This document shows positions 52,186 to 61,185 of a stretch of DNA of 61,215 nt, piece by piece. Numbering within the stretch: position 1 is the first letter of the stretch; each line of letters begins with the position of its first letter. The translations under genes were made by a program, and so were the position numbers. Below the pieces are notes generated by a model, which did no database searches, had not been told where the DNA came from, and saw only the letters and a list, made by a program, of their open reading frames with translations. The DNA is from Candidatus Gastranaerophilales bacterium (GTDB taxonomy: Bacteria > Cyanobacteriota > Vampirovibrionia > Gastranaerophilales > Gastranaerophilaceae), in assembly GCA_944322855.1 (NCBI GenBank), contig CALUQG010000010.1, positions 1 to 61,215 of the forward strand. Reading direction: 5' to 3'.

Positions 52186-52207
52186 GTTTTCTCCTTAGAT
52201 TTTTAGT

Positions 52208-53200
52208 TTACTGATTATATTCTGCTTTCAGGCATGAGCCGTTTTGTGTGACTTCAAAATTTGTGCTTGTTAAAGACATCAGCATTGAACGATCTCCATG
52301 ATAGTCAATAGACCAGGCTCCTAAGAACTTTGGCTTTTCTCCTGTTGCTGCATATGCAAAAACGATTATCCTTTCAGGGTTGAGTGCATCCCATCCGATG
52401 GGATATATGTCCCATCGATAGTCTCTGAGATGGAGGTTGTGGTTTTCTCTCCAGTAATATCTTATTGCTTCTCTGACTTCGCTGAGGTCTTTCATTTTTC
52501 CTGTTGTCAAATCGTAAACAAGAAGATTGGTTTTCCATAATCCGTCAGGGGTATAAGATATTTTTTCTTTGAGAGCAATTCTTTTTCCGTCTTGAGACCA
52601 GTCAATAACAGTTAACGTCTTTTGTACATCCAGTTCAAGAGCATCCATTCCCGTTCTATAAATTGTTCTTTTTCCCTGATTTACGTGAGCTGTTTCTATT
52701 CTCTGGTGAATGCTTTTTGAAGTATCAAGTTTCATCAGATACAATTCAGTTCCTGCCGTTTTGGTTGATGGGTAGTAATATACTGTTGAATATACCATCT
52801 TGTCAAACGAAGGTGAGACAACACCAATTGAGTTTATTTTTCTTGTTTTTTTTAGGTTGTTTAAATTTATATCAACATACCCTGGTGGATTGTTATATTT
52901 TACAAGAGTAATAGATGGGTCAGGAATGTCTACTATCTTTTCATCTTTAGGAAATTTGGGCGATGGTATTTCTCTCGCACTGTCTGCTGCTTTGTTAGCT
53001 TCTCTGTAATATTCATTCATTGTTTTTGGCATATTATTTGTCGGGGGTGGATTTTTTGCTTTATATTCTTTTGTCCAGAATAAATGAGGCGCAATGTCCT
53101 GAGAAAAGCTAAATCCGAAAGCCTGCGTTTCTGGTAAAAAGAAAAATATAATTACAAGAATGCTTATTTTTACAAAATTATTTTTTGCATAGCAAAGCAT
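52208..53200 (-). CDS. Secreted beta-propeller-like protein
   Basis: A 330-residue exported protein. Residues 1-30 form a signal peptide (FVKISILVIIFFFL with a cleavage near PETQAFG). The body shows TolB/WD40-like repeats in which structured blades end in SPSFDKMVYSTVYYYP and IDWSQDGKRIALKEK, followed by LLVYDLTTGKMKDL. I do not recognise the family further. It lies between a response regulator and the two permeases, where a solute-binding protein would be expected. Confidence 0.7.
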   Translation of the reverse strand: MLCYAKNNFVKISILVIIFFFLPETQAFGFSFSQDIAPHLFWTKEYKAKNPPPTNNMPKTMNEYYREANKAADSAREIPSPKFPKDEKIVDIPDPSITLVKYNNPPGYVDINLNNLKKTRKINSIGVVSPSFDKMVYSTVYYYPSTKTAGTELYLMKLDTSKSIHQRIETAHVNQGKRTIYRTGMDALELDVQKTLTVIDWSQDGKRIALKEKISYTPDGLWKTNLLVYDLTTGKMKDLSEVREAIRYYWRENHNLHLRDYRWDIYPIGWDALNPERIIVFAYAATGEKPKFLGAWSIDYHGDRSMLMSLTSTNFEVTQNGSCLKAEYNQ

Positions 53201-53201
53201 T

Positions 53202-53879
53202 TTACACAAGCCCCTCTCTCATTGCTGTTACGGCTGCCTGTGTTCTGTCATCTACATATAATTTTTGCAAAATACTATGAACATGAGCTTTTGCTGTTGC
53301 ACGGGAAATAAATAGTTTTTCAGCAATTTCAGGATTTGTAAGACCGTCTACAATCAATGCAAGAACTTCCATTTCCCTGTCCGTTAATCCAAAAGTGTTT
53401 TTTGCTGTTTTATAATTTATTCCAGAAGATTGAGTATCGGCTCCTTTTTGCTGCTGTACACTTGAAAGAACAAGCCTTGCAATAGCTGGATCTAACCAGG
53501 CTGTTCCTTCATTTACTGCAACAATTGCACTTGTTAATTGTTCAGGGGTTGCACCTTTCATAATGTATCCGTCTGCACCGGCAGCAAGTGCAGCAAAAAC
53601 GTCATCATCATTGTCTCTTGATGTGAAAATCAAGATTTTTGCATTGGAATCAGCTTCTTTTATCTGACGTGTAGCTTCAATTCCGTCAATGACAGGCAAT
53701 CCGATATCCATTAGAATTACATCCGGATTGTATTTTTGAGCCATTTCAACACCTTGCTGACCGTTTTCCGCTTCAGCAACCATAGAAATACCTTGTGCTT
53801 TTTCGATAACAAGTGCCGTTCCCATTCTAATCATTGTATGGTCTTCAACAAGAAGTACTTTTATATCATTTTCTGCCAT
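53202..53879 (-). CDS. NarL/LuxR-type response regulator
   Basis: A 225-residue regulator. The receiver domain has the phosphoacceptor D58 (VILMDIGLP), the acidic pair E12/D13 and a conserved threonine/lysine region (IFTSRDN, MKGATPEQL). The C-terminal LuxR-type helix-turn-helix is LTDREMEVLALIVDGLTNPE with AEKLFISRATAKAHVHSIL. It is probably the partner of the sensor kinase encoded 15 bases upstream. Confidence 0.93.
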   Translation of the reverse strand: MAENDIKVLLVEDHTMIRMGTALVIEKAQGISMVAEAENGQQGVEMAQKYNPDVILMDIGLPVIDGIEATRQIKEADSNAKILIFTSRDNDDDVFAALAAGADGYIMKGATPEQLTSAIVAVNEGTAWLDPAIARLVLSSVQQQKGADTQSSGINYKTAKNTFGLTDREMEVLALIVDGLTNPEIAEKLFISRATAKAHVHSILQKLYVDDRTQAAVTAMREGLV

Positions 53880-53894
53880 ATTTTTTCCTTATTA

Positions 53895-55457
53895 TTATAT
53901 TTTTTCTGCTATTTTTAATGAATCAGGTATCATAAAGGAAAATACACTGCCTTCTGATACCTTGCTTTCTGCCCAGATTTTTCCGTTATGAGCTTCTATT
54001 ATCTGTCTTGAAAGATACAACCCGAGTCCAGTACCTGCAGAACGTTTCTGACTTGTTCCTTGAGAAAATCTTTTAAAAAGTTTGGATAAATCATTTGATG
54101 GAATACCAATACCGTTGTCTTTTACGTTTAGTATCAAATCATTTTCTTTATTTGATACGGTTATTTCTATTTTTCCGCCATTTTTTGTATGATTTAGTGC
54201 ATTACCGCATAAATTCAAAATTACTCGGCGAAGCTCGTTTCTGTCTGCTGTTATTTCTGAATTTTCAGAATTCTCATTATATGTCACTGTAATTTCTATG
54301 TTTTTCTTGTCCGCAAGAGCCTGTATTTGTGCAATGCATTCATTTATAAATTTTTTCAATTCAAAAGTTGTTTTACAAAGATTTAGCTTTCCTGATTCAT
54401 ATTTGTAAACTTCTAATAGAGCATTGACCAGTCCCAGCATGTCTTCATTGCTCTTTTTCATAGTATCAAGAAGTGTTTTCGGTTTGTCTTCAATATGACC
54501 CAGAGTTCCGTCAAGAAAGAACTGAAGAGTTTGTATTGCGGCAAGCAGAGGTGTTCTCAAATCGTGCGTCAGAGTTGCGATGAAGTCGTCTCTCAGTCTT
54601 TCCATTTCTTTTTGAAGACTGACATTCCTTACTACTGCAACAATATTCGGCTTGTTGTCACTTTTGTCAGACAGTATTGGAGCAAAGCTTATTTCAACCG
54701 GTATTTGTTTTTCGTTTATTATGTTTTTTACAAATACATCTCTAAGCAGCAGTTCTTTATTTTGTGATGTTATATTTTTTAAAGAGTTTTCTTTTGTACA
54801 AACAAGTTCATTAAAATCTTTGTTTTCGAGAAGGTGTATATCAAGTCCGGTAAGATTTTCAAAGGCTGGATTTGCCTGTAATATTTTTAAATCTGATGAA
54901 ATAATCACAATCCCGTCAGCGCAGTAGTTGATAATTGCGCTGAGTTTTGTGTTAGATTCCACTAAGTCTGCTGTTTTTTGCATAACAAGCTCTTCGAGGG
55001 AATGCGAGTATTTTTCAAGCTGTGATTTTGCAGCGGAAAGCTCTTCTATTTTTTGATTTAATCGGGATATTAAATCGCTTCTTTCTATACCGTTTCTGAT
55101 ATTGATTAACAAATCTTCGTTATCCCATGGTTTTTCAATATATTTGTATATTCCAACTTCGTTAATAGCTTTGATTGCATTTTCTTTGTCAGCGTACCCT
55201 GTAAGCAAAATCATGCTTACATCACTGTATAATTTTTTTGCTTCTGAAAGAAATTCTATACCGTTCATTTGAGGCATAACAAAGTCTGAAATTATCAAAT
55301 CAGGTTTGTTGGCTTTTATGTATTCCAGTGCTTTTTGAGGGCTTGTAAATCCTTCTACGTTGTCAAATCCTTCGATATTCAAAAGCATCTTTAATGTGGA
55401 AAGAACAATTTCTTCGTCATCAACTGCTATTATTTTTTTAGACTTATACTCTTCCAT
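53895..55457 (-). CDS. Hybrid sensor kinase with N-terminal receiver, PAS, HisKA and ATPase domains
   Basis: A 520-residue soluble kinase. It has a receiver domain (D58 in LIISDFVMPQMNG), a coiled coil (about 125-170), a PAS domain (about 172-285; YCADGIVIISSDL), HisKA with H298 in ATLTHDLRTP, and an HATPase_c domain with NLCGNALNH, NGIGIP and GTGLGLYLSRQI. The receiver-first order and the absence of membrane spans suggest it works downstream of another kinase or senses an intracellular signal. The start at 55457 gives the family N-terminus; upstream in-frame codons exist. Confidence 0.92.
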   Translation of the reverse strand: MEEYKSKKIIAVDDEEIVLSTLKMLLNIEGFDNVEGFTSPQKALEYIKANKPDLIISDFVMPQMNGIEFLSEAKKLYSDVSMILLTGYADKENAIKAINEVGIYKYIEKPWDNEDLLINIRNGIERSDLISRLNQKIEELSAAKSQLEKYSHSLEELVMQKTADLVESNTKLSAIINYCADGIVIISSDLKILQANPAFENLTGLDIHLLENKDFNELVCTKENSLKNITSQNKELLLRDVFVKNIINEKQIPVEISFAPILSDKSDNKPNIVAVVRNVSLQKEMERLRDDFIATLTHDLRTPLLAAIQTLQFFLDGTLGHIEDKPKTLLDTMKKSNEDMLGLVNALLEVYKYESGKLNLCKTTFELKKFINECIAQIQALADKKNIEITVTYNENSENSEITADRNELRRVILNLCGNALNHTKNGGKIEITVSNKENDLILNVKDNGIGIPSNDLSKLFKRFSQGTSQKRSAGTGLGLYLSRQIIEAHNGKIWAESKVSEGSVFSFMIPDSLKIAEKI

Positions 55458-55521
55458 TGAAAATTTATCCCAAATCTCTTCAATATAAAGCATATCCCAA
55501 CTTTTATACAGTGACAAATAT

Positions 55522-55550
55522 TTTACATTTGTAAACCAATGTAATATAAT
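55522..55550 (+). promoter_or_regulatory. Promoter with overlapping operator-like palindrome
   Basis: TTTACA (55522-55527), a 17-base spacer and TATAAT (55545-55550) form a near-consensus promoter for the Lrp gene. The -35 box is half of a perfect inverted repeat TTTACA-TT-TGTAAA (55522-55535), a plausible autoregulatory site. Confidence 0.65.
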
Positions 55551-55594
55551 CTGTAAAAATAACCTATTATAAAAACATTCAGGAGAAGTCTGTT

Positions 55595-56077
55595 ATGAGA
55601 GATGAGTTGCTTTCTATTCTTGAGAAAAACAGCAGAATTGATTTTAAAGAGCTGGCTGTTCTTTTAGGTGTTTCAGAAGAGCAGGTTCTTCAAGAAATCA
55701 CAAAGCTTGAAAAAGAAAATATTGTTTGTGCGTATCATACTTTAATCAACTGGGAAAAAACAGATATAGAAAAAGTTTCCGCACTTATAGAAGTTAAAGT
55801 TACTCCTCAAAGAGGACAGGGTTTTGACCGAATTGCAGAAAGGATATACAAATATCCGGAAGTGAGATCAGTGTATTTGATTTCTGGCGGATATGACCTT
55901 CTGGTTTCTTTGGAAGAAAAGAGTTTGAAAGAAATAGCAGCTTTTGTTTCTGATAAACTTTCTACAATGGAGAGTGTTTTGAGCACTGCCACTCATTTTA
56001 TTCTTAAGAAATATAAAGATCACGGAACTATCATTAACGAAGCAACAAAAGATGAGAGAGAGGTTATTACTCCATGA
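55595..56077 (+). CDS. Lrp/AsnC-family transcriptional regulator
   Basis: A 160-residue regulator. The N-terminal winged helix (SRIDFKELAVLLGVSEEQVL) is followed by the RAM ligand-binding domain (VRSVYLISGGYDLLVSLEEK). AGGAGAAG lies before the ATG. Its last 4 bases overlap the aminotransferase gene (ATGA), so the two are coupled and the regulator probably responds to an amino acid related to that enzyme. Confidence 0.9.
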   Translation: MRDELLSILEKNSRIDFKELAVLLGVSEEQVLQEITKLEKENIVCAYHTLINWEKTDIEKVSALIEVKVTPQRGQGFDRIAERIYKYPEVRSVYLISGGYDLLVSLEEKSLKEIAAFVSDKLSTMESVLSTATHFILKKYKDHGTIINEATKDEREVITP

Positions 56078-57240
56078 GAAATTTTCTCTCAGATAAAGTT
56101 GTGAATTTGAAACCGTCAGGAATACGTAAATTTTTTGATATAGTGACAGAAATGGAAGATGCTATATCTCTAGGTGTAGGTGAACCTGATTTTGATACTC
56201 CGTGGTTTATTAGAGATGAAGGAATTTATTCGCTTGAAAAAGGGCGAACTTTTTATACATCGAACTCAGGGTTAAAAGATTTACGCAAAGAAATTTCTAA
56301 CTACATTCAAAGAACACAGCAGATTAATTATAATCCTGACAATGAAATAGTGGTGACTGTTGGTGGTTCTGAGGCAATTGATATTTGCCTTCGTGCAGTA
56401 ATTAATCCAGGCGATGAGGTTGTTATTCCGCAGCCTTCTTATGTATCATATGAACCTTGTTCTGTTCTTGCAGGTGCAAAGCCGGTAATTATTAAGTTGA
56501 AAAATGAAAATGAATTCCGCTTAAAACCTGATGAACTGCTTAATGCCGTTACGGATAAATCCAAGGTATTGATATTGCCTTATCCTAATAATCCTACAGG
56601 GGCAATAATGGAAAAAGAAGACCTTGAAAAAATTGCCAAAATAATAAAAGAAAAGGATTTGTTAGTCTTATCAGATGAAATATATTCTGCATTGACCTAT
56701 AAGGGCAGGCATGTATCTATAGCATCTGTTGACGGTATGAAAGAGCGGACAATTTTGATTAACGGATTTTCAAAAGCTTATGCAATGACAGGCTGGAGAC
56801 TCGGATATGCCTGCGGTCCAAAAAATTTGATAAAACAAATGACAAAAATTCACCAGTTTGCTATTATGTGTGCTCCTACAACAAGTCAGTATGCTGCTGT
56901 TGAAGCTCTGAAAAAAGGTGATGAAGAGGTTGAAAAAATGCGTCAATCCTATAATCAGCGAAGAAGATTTTTGATGGATGCTTTCAAAAAAATGAATCTT
57001 GATTGTTTTGAACCGTACGGGGCTTTTTATGTATTTCCTTGTATAAAAGAATTTAATATGACTTCTGAAGAATTTGCAACAAGGCTTCTTAGGGAAGAAA
57101 AGGTTGCAGTTGTTCCGGGAACAGCTTTTGGTGATTGTGCAGAAGGGTATTTAAGAATTTCTTATGCATATTCTATAGATAATCTAAAAGAAGCACTTTT
57201 CAGATTAGAAAAGTTTATTAACAGATTACGGGTTTCTTAA
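56074..57240 (+). CDS. Class I/II aminotransferase (PatA/AspC-like)
   Basis: A fold-type I PLP enzyme of 388 residues. The Schiff-base lysine is in NGFSKAYAMTGWRLGY. PYPNNPTGAIM and LSDEIYSALTY supply the asparagine and the aspartate/tyrosine contacts, and RISYAYS carries the carboxylate-binding arginine. The family includes aspartate and N-acetyl-LL-diaminopimelate aminotransferases; substrate is not determinable. The pairing with an Lrp regulator is common for this subgroup. Confidence 0.92.
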   Translation: MRNFLSDKVVNLKPSGIRKFFDIVTEMEDAISLGVGEPDFDTPWFIRDEGIYSLEKGRTFYTSNSGLKDLRKEISNYIQRTQQINYNPDNEIVVTVGGSEAIDICLRAVINPGDEVVIPQPSYVSYEPCSVLAGAKPVIIKLKNENEFRLKPDELLNAVTDKSKVLILPYPNNPTGAIMEKEDLEKIAKIIKEKDLLVLSDEIYSALTYKGRHVSIASVDGMKERTILINGFSKAYAMTGWRLGYACGPKNLIKQMTKIHQFAIMCAPTTSQYAAVEALKKGDEEVEKMRQSYNQRRRFLMDAFKKMNLDCFEPYGAFYVFPCIKEFNMTSEEFATRLLREEKVAVVPGTAFGDCAEGYLRISYAYSIDNLKEALFRLEKFINRLRVS

Positions 57241-57248
57241 TAAAAAAA

Positions 57249-57282
57249 ACCTCTTTGCGCAAAATAGTTTGAGCGAAGAGGT
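57249..57282. terminator. Hairpin after the aminotransferase gene
   Basis: ACCTCTT (57249-57255) pairs with AAGAGGT (57276-57282), with an inner CGC/GCG pair. An A-run precedes it and no T-run follows on the plus strand, so its terminator role is weak. Confidence 0.35.
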
Positions 57283-57464
57283 GAGCACTAAGTACAAGCA
57301 ATCAGAAGAGTTGAGGATTTACTATGACAATATAGCCTGTATATGAGCCTTTTTCATTGCACAAAACTGCTATATTATTTATGCTACTTTACGGTAATGA
57401 ATTTGAGTTAATAAAAAAAACATGATTTAATAGACTTAGTTTGATTTTGGTATTTTGAATAGAA

Positions 57465-59225
57465 ATGAATTCTGATTTGCGAGATAGATTTTTTACATAT
57501 TTTATAAAATTTCAATGGGAAATTCTTTTAGGAATTGTTTTTACAATAATTTGTCTGTGCTTTTCTAATCATCTTTGGTTGAAAATTTCTACGTTAGATA
57601 AGAATTTAATAGTTCCTGAACATGCCGTAAGAGGCTATTATTTATTTTTTGGAAATAAAGAAACTTTTGGAAATAAAAATGGCACAGGAAGAATTCTTCT
57701 AAATTCTTTAAATATCTATGATAAAAAAATATCTGTAAAAGCTTTAAACAAAAATATTTTAAAATTAGAAATTGATACCTCAAAATTTGGAAAAGCTTCT
57801 GAGTTGAGTAATTTAAAAAAGGTTTCTGAAAATCAATATTTTACTCAAAATGAAAAAATTGGTTTTAATATTGTTACTAACGAAGTAAGAGTAGACTTTT
57901 TTAGTAGTTATCTTTATGCTCTTTATCAGCCGCCTTTTCATTTTTATACAAACACATCTCTAAATTATTGTTTGTTTGTTATTATTGCTTTCTTTTCATT
58001 TGTATTTTTTTATTCATTATTCAAATATCTTTTTGATTTAAAAAGAAATCACAATGAACCGGGTGTAGACATAATTTTCCTGTTAATTATTTCCGTGCTT
58101 TTACTTTTGCCGGCAGGTTTTATGAATAAAGATATTGTTTCAGTGAGTGAAAACAGGAAACTTGCAAAATTTCCCGAATTGAAGATTGACGGGTATTTTA
58201 ATAATAACTGGGGGAAAGAATTTGAAAAATATTTCAATGACAGATTCTTCGGCAGAGATGTCTTGAATGTTTTTTATAAAAATTTTGTGAATATGTTTTC
58301 TAATGTTTATCAAGACAAAGAAGTTATTGTTGATAAAAGAAAAGGCATTTTTACATACAAAGAAGCAATTAAAAATCTTTATATGGTACGAACAGAAAAT
58401 GAATTACAAGAAGCCAAAGAGATATTTGACAGACTGTCATTATTTTGTGGCAACAACGGAGCGAAACTTTATATTATTGTAATTCCGGACAGAACAAATG
58501 TATACAGAGAAGATATACCTTATCATCATCTGGAAGATTTCAAAACAGTAGGTGAGCAGCTTCAGAATTTTCTGATGAAATTTGATAATTTAGATTATGT
58601 TTATATTTATCCAAAAGAAGATTTGCTTGAAGCAAAGAAAAAAAACAAAAAAGAACTTTATTTTAAGACAGATGCTCATCAGTCTGACTTTGGCGGATAT
58701 ATTTCATATATTGCATTAATGAAAGTATTGAAAAAAGATTTTAAAAATCTAAAAGCAGCTTCTTTATCAGAATATGATATGAAAAAAAATAAAATGATAT
58801 GTTTTTCTGAAGAAGAGGGCTGTGGTATTGGAAATGCTAATAAATCTTCTTTAAATAATGTAAAATATTTGAATACAGAGTATGAATATTATTATCCGAA
58901 AAAGAATATAAAATTATTTTCAAAACCATATGGCAATTCTGATCTGCTTTTGAATAAGTCATATTACCCTAAAGGATATAATAAAAAAGTTTTACTCATC
59001 GGATCTTCTTATGTTGAAAAACTGTATATCTTTTTAAAACAAACATTCAGATATACAGACAAGGTGCGTGTCAATAACTTACGTGAACAAAATTTCCATA
59101 TGAGCAGATTTGAAAACAAAATCAGAGAAGAAAAACCTGATATTATGATAGTTGTTTTAAATGAAAGTGAAGCTTTCCAATATATTCAAACTATGTATGA
59201 TGATAGTAAGGAATTGGATTTTTAA
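57465..59225 (+). CDS. DHHW/AlgX-like SGNH-fold membrane protein
   Basis: A 586-residue protein with an N-terminal hydrophobic segment (about 15-35), a second and third membrane region at about 168-190 and 200-220, and a C-terminal catalytic domain. The latter has ENRKLAKFPEL, YIIVIPDRTNVY and TDAHQS, the aspartate-histidine motif of AlgJ/AlgX/DHHW proteins, then LLIGSSYVEKL with the candidate serine. It is followed after 2 bases by an MBOAT gene; such pairs O-acetylate extracytoplasmic polysaccharides. No SD of note precedes the ATG. Confidence 0.8.
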   Translation: MNSDLRDRFFTYFIKFQWEILLGIVFTIICLCFSNHLWLKISTLDKNLIVPEHAVRGYYLFFGNKETFGNKNGTGRILLNSLNIYDKKISVKALNKNILKLEIDTSKFGKASELSNLKKVSENQYFTQNEKIGFNIVTNEVRVDFFSSYLYALYQPPFHFYTNTSLNYCLFVIIAFFSFVFFYSLFKYLFDLKRNHNEPGVDIIFLLIISVLLLLPAGFMNKDIVSVSENRKLAKFPELKIDGYFNNNWGKEFEKYFNDRFFGRDVLNVFYKNFVNMFSNVYQDKEVIVDKRKGIFTYKEAIKNLYMVRTENELQEAKEIFDRLSLFCGNNGAKLYIIVIPDRTNVYREDIPYHHLEDFKTVGEQLQNFLMKFDNLDYVYIYPKEDLLEAKKKNKKELYFKTDAHQSDFGGYISYIALMKVLKKDFKNLKAASLSEYDMKKNKMICFSEEEGCGIGNANKSSLNNVKYLNTEYEYYYPKKNIKLFSKPYGNSDLLLNKSYYPKGYNKKVLLIGSSYVEKLYIFLKQTFRYTDKVRVNNLREQNFHMSRFENKIREEKPDIMIVVLNESEAFQYIQTMYDDSKELDF

Positions 59226-59227
59226 CA

Positions 59228-60682
59228 ATGCTATTTAGTTCAATGACATTTATATATGTATTTTTGCCAATTGTTTGTGTTATATACTGGCTGGTAAGAA
59301 AAGAAGCCAGGAATTTTGTACTTTTGTTGGCCAGTTTAATTTTTTATGCGTGGGGAGAACCTAATTATCTTGCTATTATGCTTCTAACCATACTTACAAA
59401 TTACCTTGGCGCAATTCTGCTTGAAAAATATCATCAAAGAAAAAAACTTGTATTGTTTTTTACTGTCCTGATAGATTTGGGTTTTTTGATTTATTTTAAA
59501 TATTTTAATTTTATTCTAGATAATATAAACCATTTATTTAGGTCAAATATAGATTTTATTCATGTAGTTATGCCGATAGGCATATCTTTCTATACATTTC
59601 AGGCCATGTCTTACATCTTTGATGTTTATAAAGGTGAGGTTGCACCACAAAAAAATCTTTATAAGCTGGCTTTGTATATATCCTTGTTCCCTCAGTTAAT
59701 TGCCGGGCCTATATTGAAATACAGTGATATAGCTCCGCAGCTGGATGACAGAAAACATTCATTTGATATGGTTTCACTCGGGGTAAAACGCTTTATCATA
59801 GGATTGTCCAAGAAAGTTTTGATAGCAAATACTCTTGGTGAGATTGCCGATAAAGTTTTTTTGCAAGCTCCTGATACATTTTCACATCTGACAGCATGGC
59901 TGGGGGTTGGCTCTTATATGCTGCAGATTTATTATGACTTTAGCGGATACTCGGATATGGCAATCGGGTTGGGCTTGATTTTCGGGTTTAAATTTATGGA
60001 AAATTTCAATCATCCGTATTATACAACTTCTATGACTGAAGCCTGGCATAAATGGCATATATCTTTGACCAACTGGTTTAGAAACTATGTTTTTGGTTTC
60101 AGATGGTATAATCTTGTTCCTAAATTTATAAGGAATGCTGATTTATGGAAAAAATTACCGAAAACAAAATATCGTTTCAAAAGAACATATGTAAATGTTA
60201 TGGTTGTTTTCTTTTTAATCGGACTCTGGCATGGGGCAAGCTGGACTTTTGTTTTGTGGGGAATTTGGAATGGATTTTTTGTTGTTTTTGAAAATTTAAC
60301 AGGATTGAACAGAAAATCAAATAGTTCCTTTGTTAATTTTTTCAAAAATGTATATGCTGTTCTTGTTGGATTGTTCGGGTTCGTATTTTTCCGCTCAGAA
60401 ACTTTGTCATATGCGATTTCATATTTTAAAAATATGTTCGGCCTTCTGCCGGTGCATGATGTGAAGTATTCTTTATCATATTATTTTGATTATTTGCAGA
60501 TAATAATCTTTGTTATTGCATTTATTTGTTGTGCTCCGATATTCTCAAAAATGCTGTCAATAAGTAAGGACAGGGTGATTATTCGAGGAATTGTAAATAT
60601 ATGGCTTATTTTACTGTTTGTGCTGTCTACTGCAGCAATTGCATCTTCAACATATAATCCTTTTATATATTTTCGTTTTTGA
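59228..60682 (+). CDS. MBOAT O-acyltransferase (AlgI-like)
   Basis: A polytopic membrane acyltransferase of 484 residues. Diagnostic blocks are FYAWGEPNYL, MPIGISFYTFQAMSYIFDVY, LFPQLIAGPI, YYDFSGYSDMAIGLG, WHKWHISLTNWFRNYVF and the catalytic histidine H335 in GLWHGASW. AlgI-type proteins pass acetyl groups across the inner membrane to a periplasmic AlgJ/AlgX-type partner, here the preceding gene. The glycan acceptor is unknown. Confidence 0.93.
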   Translation: MLFSSMTFIYVFLPIVCVIYWLVRKEARNFVLLLASLIFYAWGEPNYLAIMLLTILTNYLGAILLEKYHQRKKLVLFFTVLIDLGFLIYFKYFNFILDNINHLFRSNIDFIHVVMPIGISFYTFQAMSYIFDVYKGEVAPQKNLYKLALYISLFPQLIAGPILKYSDIAPQLDDRKHSFDMVSLGVKRFIIGLSKKVLIANTLGEIADKVFLQAPDTFSHLTAWLGVGSYMLQIYYDFSGYSDMAIGLGLIFGFKFMENFNHPYYTTSMTEAWHKWHISLTNWFRNYVFGFRWYNLVPKFIRNADLWKKLPKTKYRFKRTYVNVMVVFFLIGLWHGASWTFVLWGIWNGFFVVFENLTGLNRKSNSSFVNFFKNVYAVLVGLFGFVFFRSETLSYAISYFKNMFGLLPVHDVKYSLSYYFDYLQIIIFVIAFICCAPIFSKMLSISKDRVIIRGIVNIWLILLFVLSTAAIASSTYNPFIYFRF

Positions 60683-60729
60683 TTATGGGAACTGATTTTA
60701 TGTATGCAAAAAATTCCCCGTATTTTATT

Positions 60730-60801
60730 CGCTTGAGATGCAGGCGAGATATGCGAGCCTTACAGATCAGGATGCTCGAAGACTAGAACCAGAGAGGATT
60801 T
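60730..60801 (+). repeat. 72-bp direct repeat, copy 1
   Basis: About 72 bases, similar (roughly 8 mismatches by eye) to 61062-61133; both contain AGCCTTACAGATCAGGATGC. The interval 60683-61215 has no credible gene; between the copies lies a GC-richer stretch (CGAACCCGGGGCCCATG at about 60863) of unknown nature. Confidence 0.6.
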
Positions 60802-61061
60802 TTCGATAGAAAATCCGAGTCGGTGAGGTGGATTTTGTACGGGCACTCAGTGTGAGAAAAACGAACCCGGGGCCCATGTTAACAAGGTTGATGAAATGGA
60901 AAATTCTTATTTTAAAAATTTGGAATGAAGTTCTAAACCTTGTGAACGTCAATAATCAAAGACAAGTTATTATAATGACAACAAACTGGACATTAAAATA
61001 CATTCGAGTCGGTAAGAGTATAAAAATAATTATTTTACAAAAAAATGCCCCGGATTGGAGT

Positions 61062-61133
61062 CGCTTGAGCTGTAGGCGAGAGACACGAGCCTTACAGATC
61101 AGGATGCTCGAAGAGTAGAACCAGCGAGGATTT
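61062..61133 (+). repeat. 72-bp direct repeat, copy 2
   Basis: Second copy of the repeat at 60730-60801, offset by 332 bases, starting CGCTTGAG and ending near CGAGGATTTT. Confidence 0.6.
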
Positions 61134-61151
61134 TCCGGTGTAAAGAACAAC

Positions 61152-61185
61152 CAGTTCAGGAATATTTGACAGACAGTTCAGGAAT
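61152..61185 (+). repeat. Tandem CAGTTCAGGAAT repeat near the window edge
   Basis: CAGTTCAGGAAT occurs at 61152 and 61174, a 22-base period, each followed by a GACAGA-like end. Such spaced repeats resemble insertion-sequence ends, but no transposase is in the window. Confidence 0.3.
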
